Positions 40,257-51,079 of a stretch of 64,000 bases of DNA are shown piece by piece. Position numbers and translations under genes: made by a program. The DNA comes from Endotrypanum monterogeii (lineage: Eukaryota; Euglenozoa; Kinetoplastea; Trypanosomatida; Trypanosomatidae): positions 403,236 to 467,235 of the forward strand of contig CM007332.1 in the NCBI GenBank assembly GCA_000333855.2. Reading direction: 5' to 3'. How positions within the stretch are numbered: position 1 is the first letter of the stretch; each line of letters begins with the position of its first letter. The notes below the pieces were generated by a model, which was not told the origin of the DNA, did not search any database, and saw only the letters and a list, made by a program, of their open reading frames with translations.

Positions 40257-41940
40257 GTATATGTATGTATATGTATCCCCAAGCGAGATACATTCATCGC
40301 TTTGGTGCCACTCTTTTGGTTGTGACCGAGTTGTGAGGTGGGGGGGGGGGTCAAGTCCCTCTCTGGGAAGGGAAAGAAACGGAAGGGGGAGGGTGACTTT
40401 GAGGTATTAGTTTCTGTGTGTGTGTGGTGGAGTCGCAAATATTCCGTGCGAGGCAGGCGTCATAATGAACCTAATTAATCTTTGGTTTGTATTTTCAATG
40501 GAGGCTCGCAGAAAATTCTGTCGCAAGAAACAGAGAGGAGGATGTGGGAGAGGGGGCGGCATCTCTCTCCTGCAGAAAATGGATGCGTGTAGGTATCCTG
40601 TCGCCCCACTTTATTTAGGTATGTATAGAGCGTCCTTAACCACTACATACATATACATATGTGTAGGTGTATATGCGCGGTCAGCATGCATTTCATATTT
40701 TCAATGTTTTTAGAAGGGTTGTGTTAGCCTTCAGATCCACAAAAAAAAAATTAATGGTGTTCCGCATCAGAGCCAGAAGATTATCAATGTGTGGTTTGGG
40801 TGGGTGGCGGGTAGGACGAGGGGGGGGGGCGCGTACCGCTACACATCCACAGCTCCCAGGAATAATGTCAGTATCGGGGAGAAAATCTTTTGAGCACGTT
40901 CCCTCTAGACTAGAGAGGTGTGCGTGGCAGACAGGAACAAAAAAGACGATAATGCAGTAGATTCGAGCGACCGCGGCTACGATTTGCCATGGGGTGCACT
41001 GTGGCGACTCCACGGTTCTGTGTGCCCCCCCTTTTTTTCCTGCACCTCGTTCTCCACCTGCTGTCCTATCGACGATTCCAACGCAACAGAAGATGAACGC
41101 TTTCTTCGCAGCCGCGTTGTATCTTTTTTTTTTTTCCATGTCTCCCAAAATAGAGAGCTCGTGGGATGACTGCTGCACCGCGATCAGTGGGGGCTTCAAT
41201 GATGCTTCCTGCTTTGTTTTCGGTGTTTCACCTCGTCGATGCATTCATTTCTCCCTTCTCCTTCTCCCCCCTTTTTCCTTTCGTCATGAATTCACATTTT
41301 TTTGGGCACACATACGTCCTATACACGCATGGCCATACACGTGATATATCAACATGAAATGCTGTATCAAATGCACACGTGTCGACATACATGCGAATAC
41401 TGTCACGCGCACGCACACACGCATCATCGAATGTCACGAACGACGCAAATTAACTCTTTTCTCACGCCTGCGCTTGCTGCTGCTGAACTGTTCATTGCCA
41501 TTCATTCAAGGTGAAGGAGGGCGCTGATTTCTCCTGTAACCCTCGCGTGTGCTCTACTGTTTCGGGTGCCTTTACAACACTTCAACTTCTTGTATATCTC
41601 TTGTTTTCTATCACCCCTCTTTCTCGCTCATGGGAGTATCCATTCGGCTCCCACTTCGTTCGTCTCCATCTTCTATCTGCCCCCTTCTTTTGTAGGTTTT
41701 TTTTTTTACGTCCCCCTCCCCACCTCATCTCTCTAGACTCGCGGCTTCATAGCTCCTCGGCTGTGCATCCGTTTTCATTTTTCTCTTCATTCATTGACCG
41801 ACCGAGACTGTCGACCTCTCCACTTTTTATCTACAACGCGTGAAGCGTCGACGTTTAAAATTTTGCTTCAGTCATTCCTCTGTGGGGTCTTCCCTCTCTT
41901 CGTTGATTGTGGCCGTATCTCATAGTGGCGGTGTTGTCTA

Positions 41941-42008
41941 CTCGCTCCCCCCCCCTCCTCTCTCCCCCCTCTCCCTCACTCATTTCTCTGAATGCACGCT
42001 GCACACAG
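41941..42008 (+). promoter_or_regulatory. Probable trans-splice acceptor of the low-complexity protein gene
   Basis: A C/T-rich tract (41941-41990) is followed by the first AGs at 42007-42008 and 42034-42035. The first ATG after them in the coding frame is at 42129. Confidence 0.5.
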
Positions 42009-42128
42009 GTAAAGGATTTCCTCGCCTCCTGACAGCTTATAGTGCACTTCTGTGAGAGAGTGAGCGATCTCTCGTTTGGGCCCAGCATTTTCCGCATTAC
42101 CCTTCCCGCAGCCACATATTTAGTCCCC

Positions 42129-45086
42129 ATGGCTCATCCATACGCCACGAGCGCACCACTGTGCAACACTGGCGACGATGCCGAGCGGCCCGGGTCAGGT
42201 GTGGTGTCGCTGTCTTCAAATATCGAGCAGCCGAGCGGGGAAACGACGTCTTCCCCTGACCATGATGTGGGGGACGGTGACCACTCACGTCCCACCGCGC
42301 ATAGGTGCACGCCTGATCAGGGAGGGTTTCACAACAACGATGTTTTGCGAACCAGAGATTACAGCGACGTGGTCACAGTCGTCTCGCACTCGTCCGATGT
42401 GTCGTCATCATCCTCCTCCTTGTCGTCTCGGGCCGGGTCGTCGCTGTCCACCCATTTCTCCTCCTCTTCCACCACCACGTTGACTGCTTCCTCGCCCATC
42501 ACACCGGATAGCTCAACTTGTACCTTGGCGGTGGCTGCGAATAGTGTGAACACTCCGCAATCATTCCACAACCATCACCTTTCTCGCCGCAGTTGCCCGA
42601 GTACTTGTGGGGGTGATCATCATGTGGTAGCTAGTAATGCCGGCGATCAGGCTTTCAGTGTCGAGTCGCGGAGAGTACAGATGTCAGAGCGCACACGCTT
42701 CGCCTCCGTCCTGGCCGGTGGTGGGCGTGGCGTTGTCGCCGCCGATCCGACTTCCTCGGACTGTTTCTGTTGCGTTGACGGCGGCGCTGGGGGTAACATC
42801 TCCCCATCAAAGGATTTGGTCTGGTGGAAGTCCACCGGGACGCTGAAAACAGCGACGGCCCCGGCGGCCGCCTGCGAGACGCACCCCTACTACTCCGCTC
42901 CACACAGCCATCCATTTCCACCGCAGTACCAAGGCGCTGCTGATGCCGACCTGCTTCCTCGGAATACAGCATCGGCATCGCCAGCGGCAGCACCGAAGCA
43001 ACGCTCAAGCACCTCACCTCTCCTCACCACCGCCTCCGGCTTGTTCTCCGGATCCTTGACACCGCTTCCACCAACTCATCCTCGCCGATCATCCTCGCCG
43101 CAAGGCGCCTCGCCAAACGTGTTCCCCACACACGCCACTGGCGGTGCGGTCGTCTCATCGCCGGCGCCGTTCTCCAGTAAGGGCGCATGTGCTCGCTGTC
43201 CCTTCCACCAGTGCGACACAGACGGGTGCTTACACAGAAATCATTCCTACAGAGGCGGCAGCGTCTCAACGTCCGCGTCGGGTCAGGCGCTCCGGCGCTC
43301 CTTTTCTTTTACATCCGGTGTGTGGCCCTCGAGCGTCCCTTTAGGCGAAGCGCGCCCCTATTGCACACACTGTCCCCTATCTGTTGCCGCAGGCTCCCAC
43401 GGTGCACCCAGTGCGCCGCGCAACCACCTCGCCGCTGAGCGCAAGCACGAGCGAACTGTTTCTATTTCTTCCTCAGCGCACTCTTTCTCCTCGCTGGCCC
43501 GCCCTTCAGTGCCCTTGCCCCCATCGCCCGTGGGCACAACTTCAAACATGATGGCGGCCGTGTGGGTTGACTTGCCCCAGTCGCAGTCGGGCAGTCGGTG
43601 TGCCACGCCGTTGAAGAGGAACAGTGACACATATCCATCGTCGCGCAGACGGCGCACAACGCCACGTCGCAGCTCCTACTCCCCGAGTTCGGTCGCCAGC
43701 ACTCTGGCCGCTTCCATCACTTCTTCACTCGACGGCGGCGGTCTTGTTTTCTCTTGTGTCGGAGGTGCGGGTGTCAGTGCGCGCCGGTTGCTAGTGACGG
43801 TCAGCACGCAGACAGATGACAACGCAGTCGTTGCCGATGATGGCGAGACGCAGACCCCCTTCAGGAATTGCCTGCATTCTGATTCTTTGATAGGAACTGC
43901 CAATGCCTCGAATGTGGGCTGTGGTGACAATGCCGCCCACTCGTGCAATGTTCGTGATCCGCTGGGAAGCGAAAAAGAGTTTCTGGGGACGGCTGGATCA
44001 GTCTCGTCGACTTCAGCGGAGGTCTCACCGCGGTCCGCTCTGGAGAGCGTCGCTGATGTAAGCATCGACAACAGCGCTGACGATGCGGCGCTTGACGGTA
44101 AAATCCCACGACGTGGGGTCTCTCGCGCTGCTGGCGATGATGCTGAGGCGACCACCACAGCAAACTCTTCAAGGCCTTTGTCTCCCAAAGCGACCATGAA
44201 AGGAGACGGGCGTAAGGACGAAGACAATTCCACCCATGTGCAAGGGGAGTCTACGGTGCGGGTGTGCTCGTGCCACACCTCGGGCTTGGGGTCGTTGCCC
44301 CTGCGAGGAGGCGGGCAAACAGCAGATCATGTCCCGTGTGTTTCCATGTCTCCTAGGGCAGACCCGGTTCCCGGAGGCCAGACTCCCCCGTCAGCCCCGA
44401 CGTCCTCCCTTCCCACGTTGGTGAAGCCAGAGCGGCAGCAAGAGCACGAGCCAGCGGCTTCCCTACAGTCACAGGCTGGCTCGTTGTCACCGGTCTGCAC
44501 GCCTTCTTTCACCACGACAGGAGGTGCTGCTGTCGAGGGAGCTGGGCAGAGCTCACATGTGCACCTAGAGAAGGCGCATCGTGGGGCTGTAAAGGCCAAT
44601 GCACCGGCCGGCTTGTCGGTGGCTTTAACGGCTGATGAGGCGAAGCAGCTGTCTCCCCCTCAACCGAACCCCTCGTCACTGAGCGAGGAGGTGCATCAGC
44701 TTCGCGCTGAGCTTACCAGAATGCGTCTCCACTACGAGCAGGTTGTCCAACAGCTACAGAAGATGCAGGAAAAAATGGCTACAGAGGGTGCCGCTCCAGG
44801 GTTGAGCATCTCTTGCACTTCAGCACAGGCGCCGGCTGCCGTAGAACAGTCGGCCGCGGAGGGGGGGATTGCTATTGGCATCCCTCCAGCGCTGCCCGCC
44901 GCGTCGCCTACTTCTCCGCTGGGTTCCGTCTCTGAACAAGGACAATCTGGTGCGCTGGCGAGCCTGATGGAATCAACGTCATCTGTCTCACGGAAAAGTG
45001 ACGGTAGTTTGGCAGATGCTGTCGCAACTCTTGGCCATGTTCGAGAGGCCCTACAGCGAACCAGACAACGCGTGTCGTATTCATAG
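42129..45086 (+). CDS. Ser/Pro/Ala-rich protein with C-terminal coiled coil and TQT motifs
   Basis: This 985-residue protein is mostly low-complexity and probably disordered, with Ser runs near residues 95-125. I recognise no catalytic domain. Three things stand out. First, two TQT motifs lie 14 residues apart (560-562 in VSTQTDD, 574-576 in GETQTPF), resembling dynein light chain LC8 binding sites. Second, there is a Cys/His cluster near residues 355-372 (CARC, HQC, DGC, HRNH) and a CTHC further on. Third, a heptad-like helix at about 852-886 (EEVHQLRAELTRMRLHYEQV and on) should form a coiled coil. Multivalent LC8 sites next to a coiled coil suggest a scaffold, perhaps cytoskeletal; this is inference. 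The frame is open upstream to 42042, but 42129 is the first ATG and has a good initiation context. Confidence 0.75.
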   Translation: MAHPYATSAPLCNTGDDAERPGSGVVSLSSNIEQPSGETTSSPDHDVGDGDHSRPTAHRCTPDQGGFHNNDVLRTRDYSDVVTVVSHSSDVSSSSSSLSSRAGSSLSTHFSSSSTTTLTASSPITPDSSTCTLAVAANSVNTPQSFHNHHLSRRSCPSTCGGDHHVVASNAGDQAFSVESRRVQMSERTRFASVLAGGGRGVVAADPTSSDCFCCVDGGAGGNISPSKDLVWWKSTGTLKTATAPAAACETHPYYSAPHSHPFPPQYQGAADADLLPRNTASASPAAAPKQRSSTSPLLTTASGLFSGSLTPLPPTHPRRSSSPQGASPNVFPTHATGGAVVSSPAPFSSKGACARCPFHQCDTDGCLHRNHSYRGGSVSTSASGQALRRSFSFTSGVWPSSVPLGEARPYCTHCPLSVAAGSHGAPSAPRNHLAAERKHERTVSISSSAHSFSSLARPSVPLPPSPVGTTSNMMAAVWVDLPQSQSGSRCATPLKRNSDTYPSSRRRRTTPRRSSYSPSSVASTLAASITSSLDGGGLVFSCVGGAGVSARRLLVTVSTQTDDNAVVADDGETQTPFRNCLHSDSLIGTANASNVGCGDNAAHSCNVRDPLGSEKEFLGTAGSVSSTSAEVSPRSALESVADVSIDNSADDAALDGKIPRRGVSRAAGDDAEATTTANSSRPLSPKATMKGDGRKDEDNSTHVQGESTVRVCSCHTSGLGSLPLRGGGQTADHVPCVSMSPRADPVPGGQTPPSAPTSSLPTLVKPERQQEHEPAASLQSQAGSLSPVCTPSFTTTGGAAVEGAGQSSHVHLEKAHRGAVKANAPAGLSVALTADEAKQLSPPQPNPSSLSEEVHQLRAELTRMRLHYEQVVQQLQKMQEKMATEGAAPGLSISCTSAQAPAAVEQSAAEGGIAIGIPPALPAASPTSPLGSVSEQGQSGALASLMESTSSVSRKSDGSLADAVATLGHVREALQRTRQRVSYS

Positions 45087-46435
45087 TCTGCTGAATCGCT
45101 TCCAGGGGCGGGTGGGTGGTGATGGTGAGGCTGAGCTGGCACGTATACTTCTCCCTCCTCCCTTCTCCCTTCTCTCCTCCCCTATGCAGGAGAACAGGAT
45201 TCTTCGCCGCGCCGAGCGTTAGCACATCCAAATAGAATGTGGAAGTCATGCACTCCCGTCGGTATGTTGTCCTCTCCTCGCCCCCCTTCAGCTCTATTTC
45301 TTCCTTCCCTCCTGGCTGCGTCTCTGTTGTGGGTCGTTCTTCTTGCTGTTTTCATGTTGCTCGGTAGCACGTGAGAGTGTGCACACGGAGGTGAGGTTCC
45401 CCCCTCCCCCCCCCCCCCCCAAGAAAGATCTTTCTGCCGTACTTGTTGACTCGCCAATGCTTTCCACTGCACCCTAGGACCTGTCGACCATCCGAGCGTT
45501 TCGTGTTCCCTCCTCGCGATCTAGTCACAACGAATATCTCCGGTGCTCCTCATTTTGTCTCGTTCACTGTCCGACAATTTTTTTTTTTTTTGCAGGGCAT
45601 ATAGCTGCCACTCTCTTGTTGCCTCTCTGTCATCATGAAAAAGGTTTTTGTGCCCTCTTTGCTCTTTGTGTCGCGGGGGGAGGGGGGGGGGCTCGGCTGC
45701 ATGACCGTATGTGTCACCGCCCCTTCCTCAGGCGGGGGCCCCCTTTCGCACTGCAGCCTTTCACTTTGCGTCTCGATGCGTGCTGGAAGCTGCTCCGATC
45801 AAGAGAACTGCATGTTGCTTTTCCGTTTCCCAGCTAACGGGATGCGCGGGGGAGGGTTCCTCCCTGGAGCTGGGCACCTACACAAACGTGCGCGCACACA
45901 CAGACATGCATGCAGGTTCTAGCGGCCACACCGATACCATTCCCTTCCTCTTCAAATTCCTTTTTTTTTTCTGTCTTGTTCGTATCATGTGTTCGCACCT
46001 CTTCCTTCGTTATGTCCTTCACCCTCTGCACGCGGATATTGTGTTGTCATTCCCTTCTTTCCCACGCTTCAACGTCACTCCTATTCGCCATACTCCTGTC
46101 ATGAGTTGAGGCCTTAAAGGGCGAGAACGATAACACAAACACCCACACATATAAATACACATATACATACAGGGGCATATTTGAGCAGCGACGTCTCGAG
46201 TCACACCTCGCCACAAGCTCCACTCGATTCCTGGGAATTATTGCCGCCCCATAGTTGTTCGTTGAGGGTGAAAAGAGGAAATAATCCGAAAGGGACGGGA
46301 CCTTGGCCAGTGGCCCGAACACCCACCCACACCCACCCACACACACACACACACACATAGACGACCACTATCACCATCACTTAACCAATACTACACGTAC
46401 CGATTTTCTCTCAGGAAAAAAGAGAGACACTGTAT

Positions 46436-46484
<49 letters not shown>

Positions 46485-46502
46485 TAGATATCTGGCAGGG
46501 GC

Positions 46503-46538
<36 letters not shown>

Positions 46539-46731
46539 CGGTCAGAGTGTGGCGGGTCTCTCTGCCTGTCTCCTTCACCTGCTGCTCCACTCTCGAGCCC
46601 GAAAGTGTGCACTCTCGCTGCGGACTTCTCTCTCTCTGTGTGCGCGTGTGTGTGTGTGGCCTTTCGCTCATTGATTTGAAGCTGCGCATTCAACGTGCTC
46701 CCCCTCACGGTAGCTGAGCACCATTTTTATT
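45087..46731. other. Intergenic region before the Ctf4 gene
   Basis: Contains a C-rich run (45400-45420), G runs near 45678, a CA-rich stretch (46321-46357), and (TA)n tracts at 46440-46481 and 46514-46538. No gene was recognised. Confidence 0.6.
46440..46538. repeat. Pair of long (TA)n microsatellites
   Basis: A run of about 21 TA units (46440-46481), the longest in the window, and one of about 12 units (46514-46538), separated by 32 bases. Confidence 0.9.
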
Positions 46732-46754
46732 TTTTTCCCCCATCGGACTGCGAG
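46732..46754 (+). promoter_or_regulatory. Probable trans-splice acceptor of the Ctf4 gene
   Basis: A T/C tract followed by ATCGGACTGCGAG puts AG at 46753-46754. The first ATG is at 46793, giving a leader of 38 nt. Confidence 0.55.
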
Positions 46755-46792
46755 TTTTTTTTTCACCCTGTGGAATCTCTGTGGCGCTCATA

Positions 46793-49700
46793 ATGTTGGC
46801 CCTTCGTGAGGCACATGCACCTGGTGCCACCCGTGTCAGCATCGGTGGGCAGTACCTCCTCACTGGCGGCTCCGACGGGGTGATCTCTCTCTACTCAGCG
46901 AGGCAGTGGCCCAAGGCAGCTGCGCTGTGGTCTTTCAGGTGTCATGATGGAGGCGTCACGGATGTCGTACTCGTGGACGCACTCGAGATGGCCATCAGCT
47001 GTGGTCGTGATGGCCGGATATTGATGCACGAGAGAATCTTTGACAGTGCGCAGCTAATCTCTCGCGTCATCTGTAAGGTGACAGGCGAGGTGCGATGTCT
47101 GCAAATGGACACAGAGCGCCGTCGGCTGTACATTGCCGGGGACTCGCTTCGGTGCCTGGACATGTCGCACGATAAATTTCTGATCCAAACGATCCCGCTG
47201 GTGGTGCCCTTTCCCCTGGTGGCGTTGGCAGTGTCGCCTTGTGGAAGGTATATCGCCATGGCCAGCGCCTCTGGGGAGTTGGGGGTGGTGCCGACACGTT
47301 CCACCGCTTCCTCGGAGACAACCCCCTCGGGGAAGATGCAGTTTCTGTTTCGTGGTGTGCTCTCGTCCACCGCGAAGAACGAAGACACTCTGATGTACCG
47401 CATGTCGTGGTGTAAGACACTGACCAGCGGTCTCCTGCTGTTGGTGCCCACATTCACAGAAGTGCAGGTTTATGTTTTGGAGGACGCGAGCAGCGATGGT
47501 GACACCTCTTCTCCTTCCATGCGTGCGGCTGGTGGTCTGCATGATGCCTCCTTTCTTGATCTCCACGGCGCGCTTGCCTATCAAATCACGAAGACCTGCT
47601 TTGTGTCTCTGTTGGTGACTCGTGATGGTCTTTTTGTCGGCAGGGTACAGGGCAAGAACTTGGCCATGTCACGCCATACCTCAGAGCGCTACAACACATC
47701 ATCTCCCCACACCGGGAGCAGTCAAGAGAATTCATCGATGCCAGTTGGAGGCGGCTCTGTAGGCAGCGTGGCCGCAGTTGCCGATGTCCAAGTGAATCCA
47801 GCTAGCGGCGATGTTGTAGTAGGGCTCGCAGATGGGCGCGTCTCTCTCCTGCGCAGAGCATCCATAAAAGAGTGGAAGCCTCTGACAACGGCCGTATCAG
47901 CAACGGGGTCAAGGGTCAGCGACTCCGATGAAGATGCCCCGGTGGTGGCGCCAGCGGAAGATAGGGATGCGGTGCAGAGCAATCAAAAATTGCGTCGAGA
48001 CCGCCACTCACGTCGTGCAGAGAAGAATCGATCTCGCGCTGCGCAAGCGGGCCATAGGGATGAGGACTTTATCAATGAAAACAGTGACGATGTCACAAGC
48101 GCTGAAGACAGCGAAGATGAAGCTTCTTCCGAATCCTCATCCGCGTCCTCGGACAGCGGCCTTGCCCCAGAAGACTTCGGGAAAGTTGTGGTTGACCTGC
48201 AGCGGAGCGGCGCCTCAATGCGCGACAATGACAGCGAGAGGCCCTCCCGCTGGCGCGATGATGAAGAGGCGGCTCTGGCGCAGGCCGAGCGCGAGGCGGA
48301 GCGGCAAAGAGGTCGAAGTCGCTTTCTCGATGACGAGGCTGAGGAGGGATCGTCCGATGACGATGGCGATGACGATGATGGTGGTGCCGTCAGTCACAAG
48401 ACGCGAAAGGCACCTGCAAATGGCTGTGCTACGTATGCTAATGAAGAGGATCACTACAGTGACGGCGAGGATGTCTCCATGGAGGGACACTCGGAGGACA
48501 GTCGAGGGTGTGCGAGTGCAGCTGTCGGCTGTGCAGGAGGCTCTGCATTGCCGCTTAGCCGTGTAGCGGCGGTGCAGGATTATTCCTTCCAAGTTGGCGC
48601 CACCCCGGCAGGGGAGGAGGGCAGCTGTTACCTGGCCTATAATTCAGTGGGGTATATTCATTGCAGCCGCGAGGCTACCACGGTTCACTTTCACGACATC
48701 TCGCACCCTGCCGTGCGCATGCAGCTGCGCGACACGATTGTGATGGGGTCACTGAGTCCCGTCGGTGCCGCATTCATTGTTGTCCCGGCTGACCCGACTG
48801 AGGCGCAGGGCAGTGTCGACGAAGCGCCACGGCTCTCCATTTTTTATCACATATTCACGCCGCTCGGCGCTCAATCGGAGTGGCGTGTTGCGCTCATGCC
48901 GGGTGAGACAGTGCGTTGCATCGCTGCCGGCATCCGCTACGTGGCGGTTGCAACGAGCAACTACCTCCGTATTTTTTCTCTTTCTGGGCTCGAGCTGGCG
49001 GTCCTCAGCAAGTGCCAGCGCATCGTTACGATGGTGGGGACTTCATCTCGGAAGCTCATGAGTAGCTTCAAGGCTGACTTCGACCCTTTGGCTCTTGTCA
49101 CCCTCACCGGTACGGGGGAGCTGCAAATGGAGGTGATGGACATTGGGTCACGTACCACCGTACTGCCGCCTTGCCCAGTATCGCTGACGGAGTTGCCAGA
49201 TGGATCTACACACCAGCTTCAGTGGCTCGGCTGGTCAGAGGACGGCCTGCTGCACGTTGTGGACACTGCCGGCGTTGTGCGCATGTTCACGGAGAATTGG
49301 GGCGGTTCTTGGGTTCCCGTGTATGACCCGCGCACGCTGGTGGACCAGTCGTACGCGCTGTGGGTTTACGGCGTCAGCGAAAGCTCGCTCTTGGCGTACC
49401 GGTATTCTCGCGAGGATGCGTCGTACCCGGCGGCAGCGGCAAGTGGGTTGACTACGGAGCTTGTGCCTCTCCTTCTGCCACTCACTCGCACGATGAGTGA
49501 GGATGGCCTGCGGAGGTGGGACAAGATGCTGCGCCAGCAACTCCGCTGCGATGAGATGAAGAAGCATAGTACTTTCTACAACGCGAGCATAGCAAAGTAT
49601 GACGAGGTGCACGATCACCACCTACTCCAGTTCTTTGACAATGCACTCAAAAGCCAGCAAACAACACGGGCGATGGAGCTGGCGATGCTGATGGAGATCC

Positions 49701-51079
49701 ACGACCGTATTGTGAAGTGTGCGCAGCTGGCCAACAGCAACGGATACGCGAAGCTTGTGCCAAAGTTGCTGGCTCTTTACGAAATGCGTGTGTCGACCAA
49801 GCAAAAGCGAAGGTGTTTGTTGCCCATGAAAGAAGCTCTCGTGTCGGATAAGAAAAAAGATGAACTGCTGCAGAAGTTGCTCGGCCAAATGCTGTCACCG
49901 GACAAAAAGAGGTCAGGTGCCAGCGATGGAGCAGCTGTGACACCAGCGCCCATCTCCGTCGACGCCGAGGGGGATGGGTTAAACATCGCGAAGGCTGAGG
50001 ATCAAAAAATCCCTCTTCGACAATCCTCTTCACCGAATGCATCGGGTTCCACCGCGACATCCCCTTCGGCGGCGTCGACAGCCACAACAGCGACGACGAT
50101 GGATTCGAACGTTTTGCCGACAGCGGCGCGTCGGCACATCTCGTTCGCAAAGGATGTAGAGCTCGCCCCATCTGCGTCCCAGAGGTCGCTGAGCACGACG
50201 ACGAGCTCTCCGTCGACGACGTTCAGCAGCGCACTTGTGCCTCCGCGCAAGGTTGCCAATCCGTTTGCAAAGACGGCTGTGAAGGCTGCTGATGCTGCCG
50301 ATGAGGTGCCGCGCTCATTATTCTCAGACCCTCAGGAACCGTTGCATCAGCGTCAACACCGGCCCCAGGTAGCCGCACGCTGCCCTGCCACAGACGCGTC
50401 CGTCGCGTCTCACATGGAAGCCTCTGCACTGTTGGGGTCCTCTCAGCTGCACACGCCCCCGCGCACAAACGCCACGGAGACAGGGACTGTTACGGCCACA
50501 GATGCCCGCCGTAACGATGCCGCCACGGGTATATCACCCTCTGCGCAAACACCCCCAGGGTCGTCTGTGAGCGCCGGTTACATGGATCCTTCCCGCCGCC
50601 ACGAGGCCAGCTCCTCATCCGGGGCATGTACAGACGCCAATCTCTCAACCCCTTCCCCGAACGCCACCACCATCAAATGTGATGTGCAACGCGAAGCAGT
50701 GCGGATGTCCTCCGTCCGATTTGTTGCACGTGAGCTACCGGCTACAAGTCGCGCGCAGGTGGTGAGCGGTGCACTCGGTGTCACGAGCGGCCCCGTCGAT
50801 CCTTTCCTCGAGGAGCCACCAACAACTCTTTCTGGAGGCACTGGCTCGTTGTTTGTGATGGATAGCGGCAGCAAAGTTCCAGAGGGGGGTGCAGAGACAC
50901 AGATATCTGTACAGTCGCTTCTTGATGTCGGACACAGCGAAAGGAACCCTGTGGCACGCAGCGACAGCTTTGGCGAGGCACTCCGCAAGCGCTACCGTGA
51001 AGACGAGGATGATGACGCCGAGGGGGCTCCCATCACAGTCCTTCCAAGACTAATTCGCAGCGATGATTCCCCCGGCTGA
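46793..51079 (+). CDS. CTF4: Ctf4/AND-1 (WDHD1) replisome adaptor protein
   Basis: The 1428-residue protein has N-terminal WD40 repeats (about 1-360, for example GGQYLLTGGSDGVISLY and CHDGGVTDVVLVD). A long acidic linker follows (about 400-590, with SEDSEDEASSES and DDDGDDDD). The Ctf4-type SepB beta-propeller lies at about 610-910, marked by MPGETVRCIAAGIRYVAVAT and QWLGWSEDGLLHVVDTAGVV. The helical bundle after it contains LLQFFDNALKSQQTTRAMEL (about 942-961). In yeast and animals Ctf4 is a trimer that links the CMG helicase to DNA polymerase alpha-primase. The C-terminal 400 residues are Ser/Thr/Ala-rich; I see no HMG box, so it resembles yeast Ctf4 in that respect but is longer. The reading frame is open upstream to 46781 but contains no earlier ATG. 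Confidence 0.9.
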   Translation: MLALREAHAPGATRVSIGGQYLLTGGSDGVISLYSARQWPKAAALWSFRCHDGGVTDVVLVDALEMAISCGRDGRILMHERIFDSAQLISRVICKVTGEVRCLQMDTERRRLYIAGDSLRCLDMSHDKFLIQTIPLVVPFPLVALAVSPCGRYIAMASASGELGVVPTRSTASSETTPSGKMQFLFRGVLSSTAKNEDTLMYRMSWCKTLTSGLLLLVPTFTEVQVYVLEDASSDGDTSSPSMRAAGGLHDASFLDLHGALAYQITKTCFVSLLVTRDGLFVGRVQGKNLAMSRHTSERYNTSSPHTGSSQENSSMPVGGGSVGSVAAVADVQVNPASGDVVVGLADGRVSLLRRASIKEWKPLTTAVSATGSRVSDSDEDAPVVAPAEDRDAVQSNQKLRRDRHSRRAEKNRSRAAQAGHRDEDFINENSDDVTSAEDSEDEASSESSSASSDSGLAPEDFGKVVVDLQRSGASMRDNDSERPSRWRDDEEAALAQAEREAERQRGRSRFLDDEAEEGSSDDDGDDDDGGAVSHKTRKAPANGCATYANEEDHYSDGEDVSMEGHSEDSRGCASAAVGCAGGSALPLSRVAAVQDYSFQVGATPAGEEGSCYLAYNSVGYIHCSREATTVHFHDISHPAVRMQLRDTIVMGSLSPVGAAFIVVPADPTEAQGSVDEAPRLSIFYHIFTPLGAQSEWRVALMPGETVRCIAAGIRYVAVATSNYLRIFSLSGLELAVLSKCQRIVTMVGTSSRKLMSSFKADFDPLALVTLTGTGELQMEVMDIGSRTTVLPPCPVSLTELPDGSTHQLQWLGWSEDGLLHVVDTAGVVRMFTENWGGSWVPVYDPRTLVDQSYALWVYGVSESSLLAYRYSREDASYPAAAASGLTTELVPLLLPLTRTMSEDGLRRWDKMLRQQLRCDEMKKHSTFYNASIAKYDEVHDHHLLQFFDNALKSQQTTRAMELAMLMEIHDRIVKCAQLANSNGYAKLVPKLLALYEMRVSTKQKRRCLLPMKEALVSDKKKDELLQKLLGQMLSPDKKRSGASDGAAVTPAPISVDAEGDGLNIAKAEDQKIPLRQSSSPNASGSTATSPSAASTATTATTMDSNVLPTAARRHISFAKDVELAPSASQRSLSTTTSSPSTTFSSALVPPRKVANPFAKTAVKAADAADEVPRSLFSDPQEPLHQRQHRPQVAARCPATDASVASHMEASALLGSSQLHTPPRTNATETGTVTATDARRNDAATGISPSAQTPPGSSVSAGYMDPSRRHEASSSSGACTDANLSTPSPNATTIKCDVQREAVRMSSVRFVARELPATSRAQVVSGALGVTSGPVDPFLEEPPTTLSGGTGSLFVMDSGSKVPEGGAETQISVQSLLDVGHSERNPVARSDSFGEALRKRYREDEDDDAEGAPITVLPRLIRSDDSPG

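Larger units (their letters stand above)
39138..41940. other. Long intergenic region before the low-complexity protein gene
   Basis: About 2.8 kb. Contains a (CA)n tract at 39510-39531, T-rich blocks at 40049-40111, a (TA)n tract at 40235-40256, and pyrimidine-rich DNA from 41580. Open frames are short and repeat-driven. I see no RNA gene. Confidence 0.55.
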
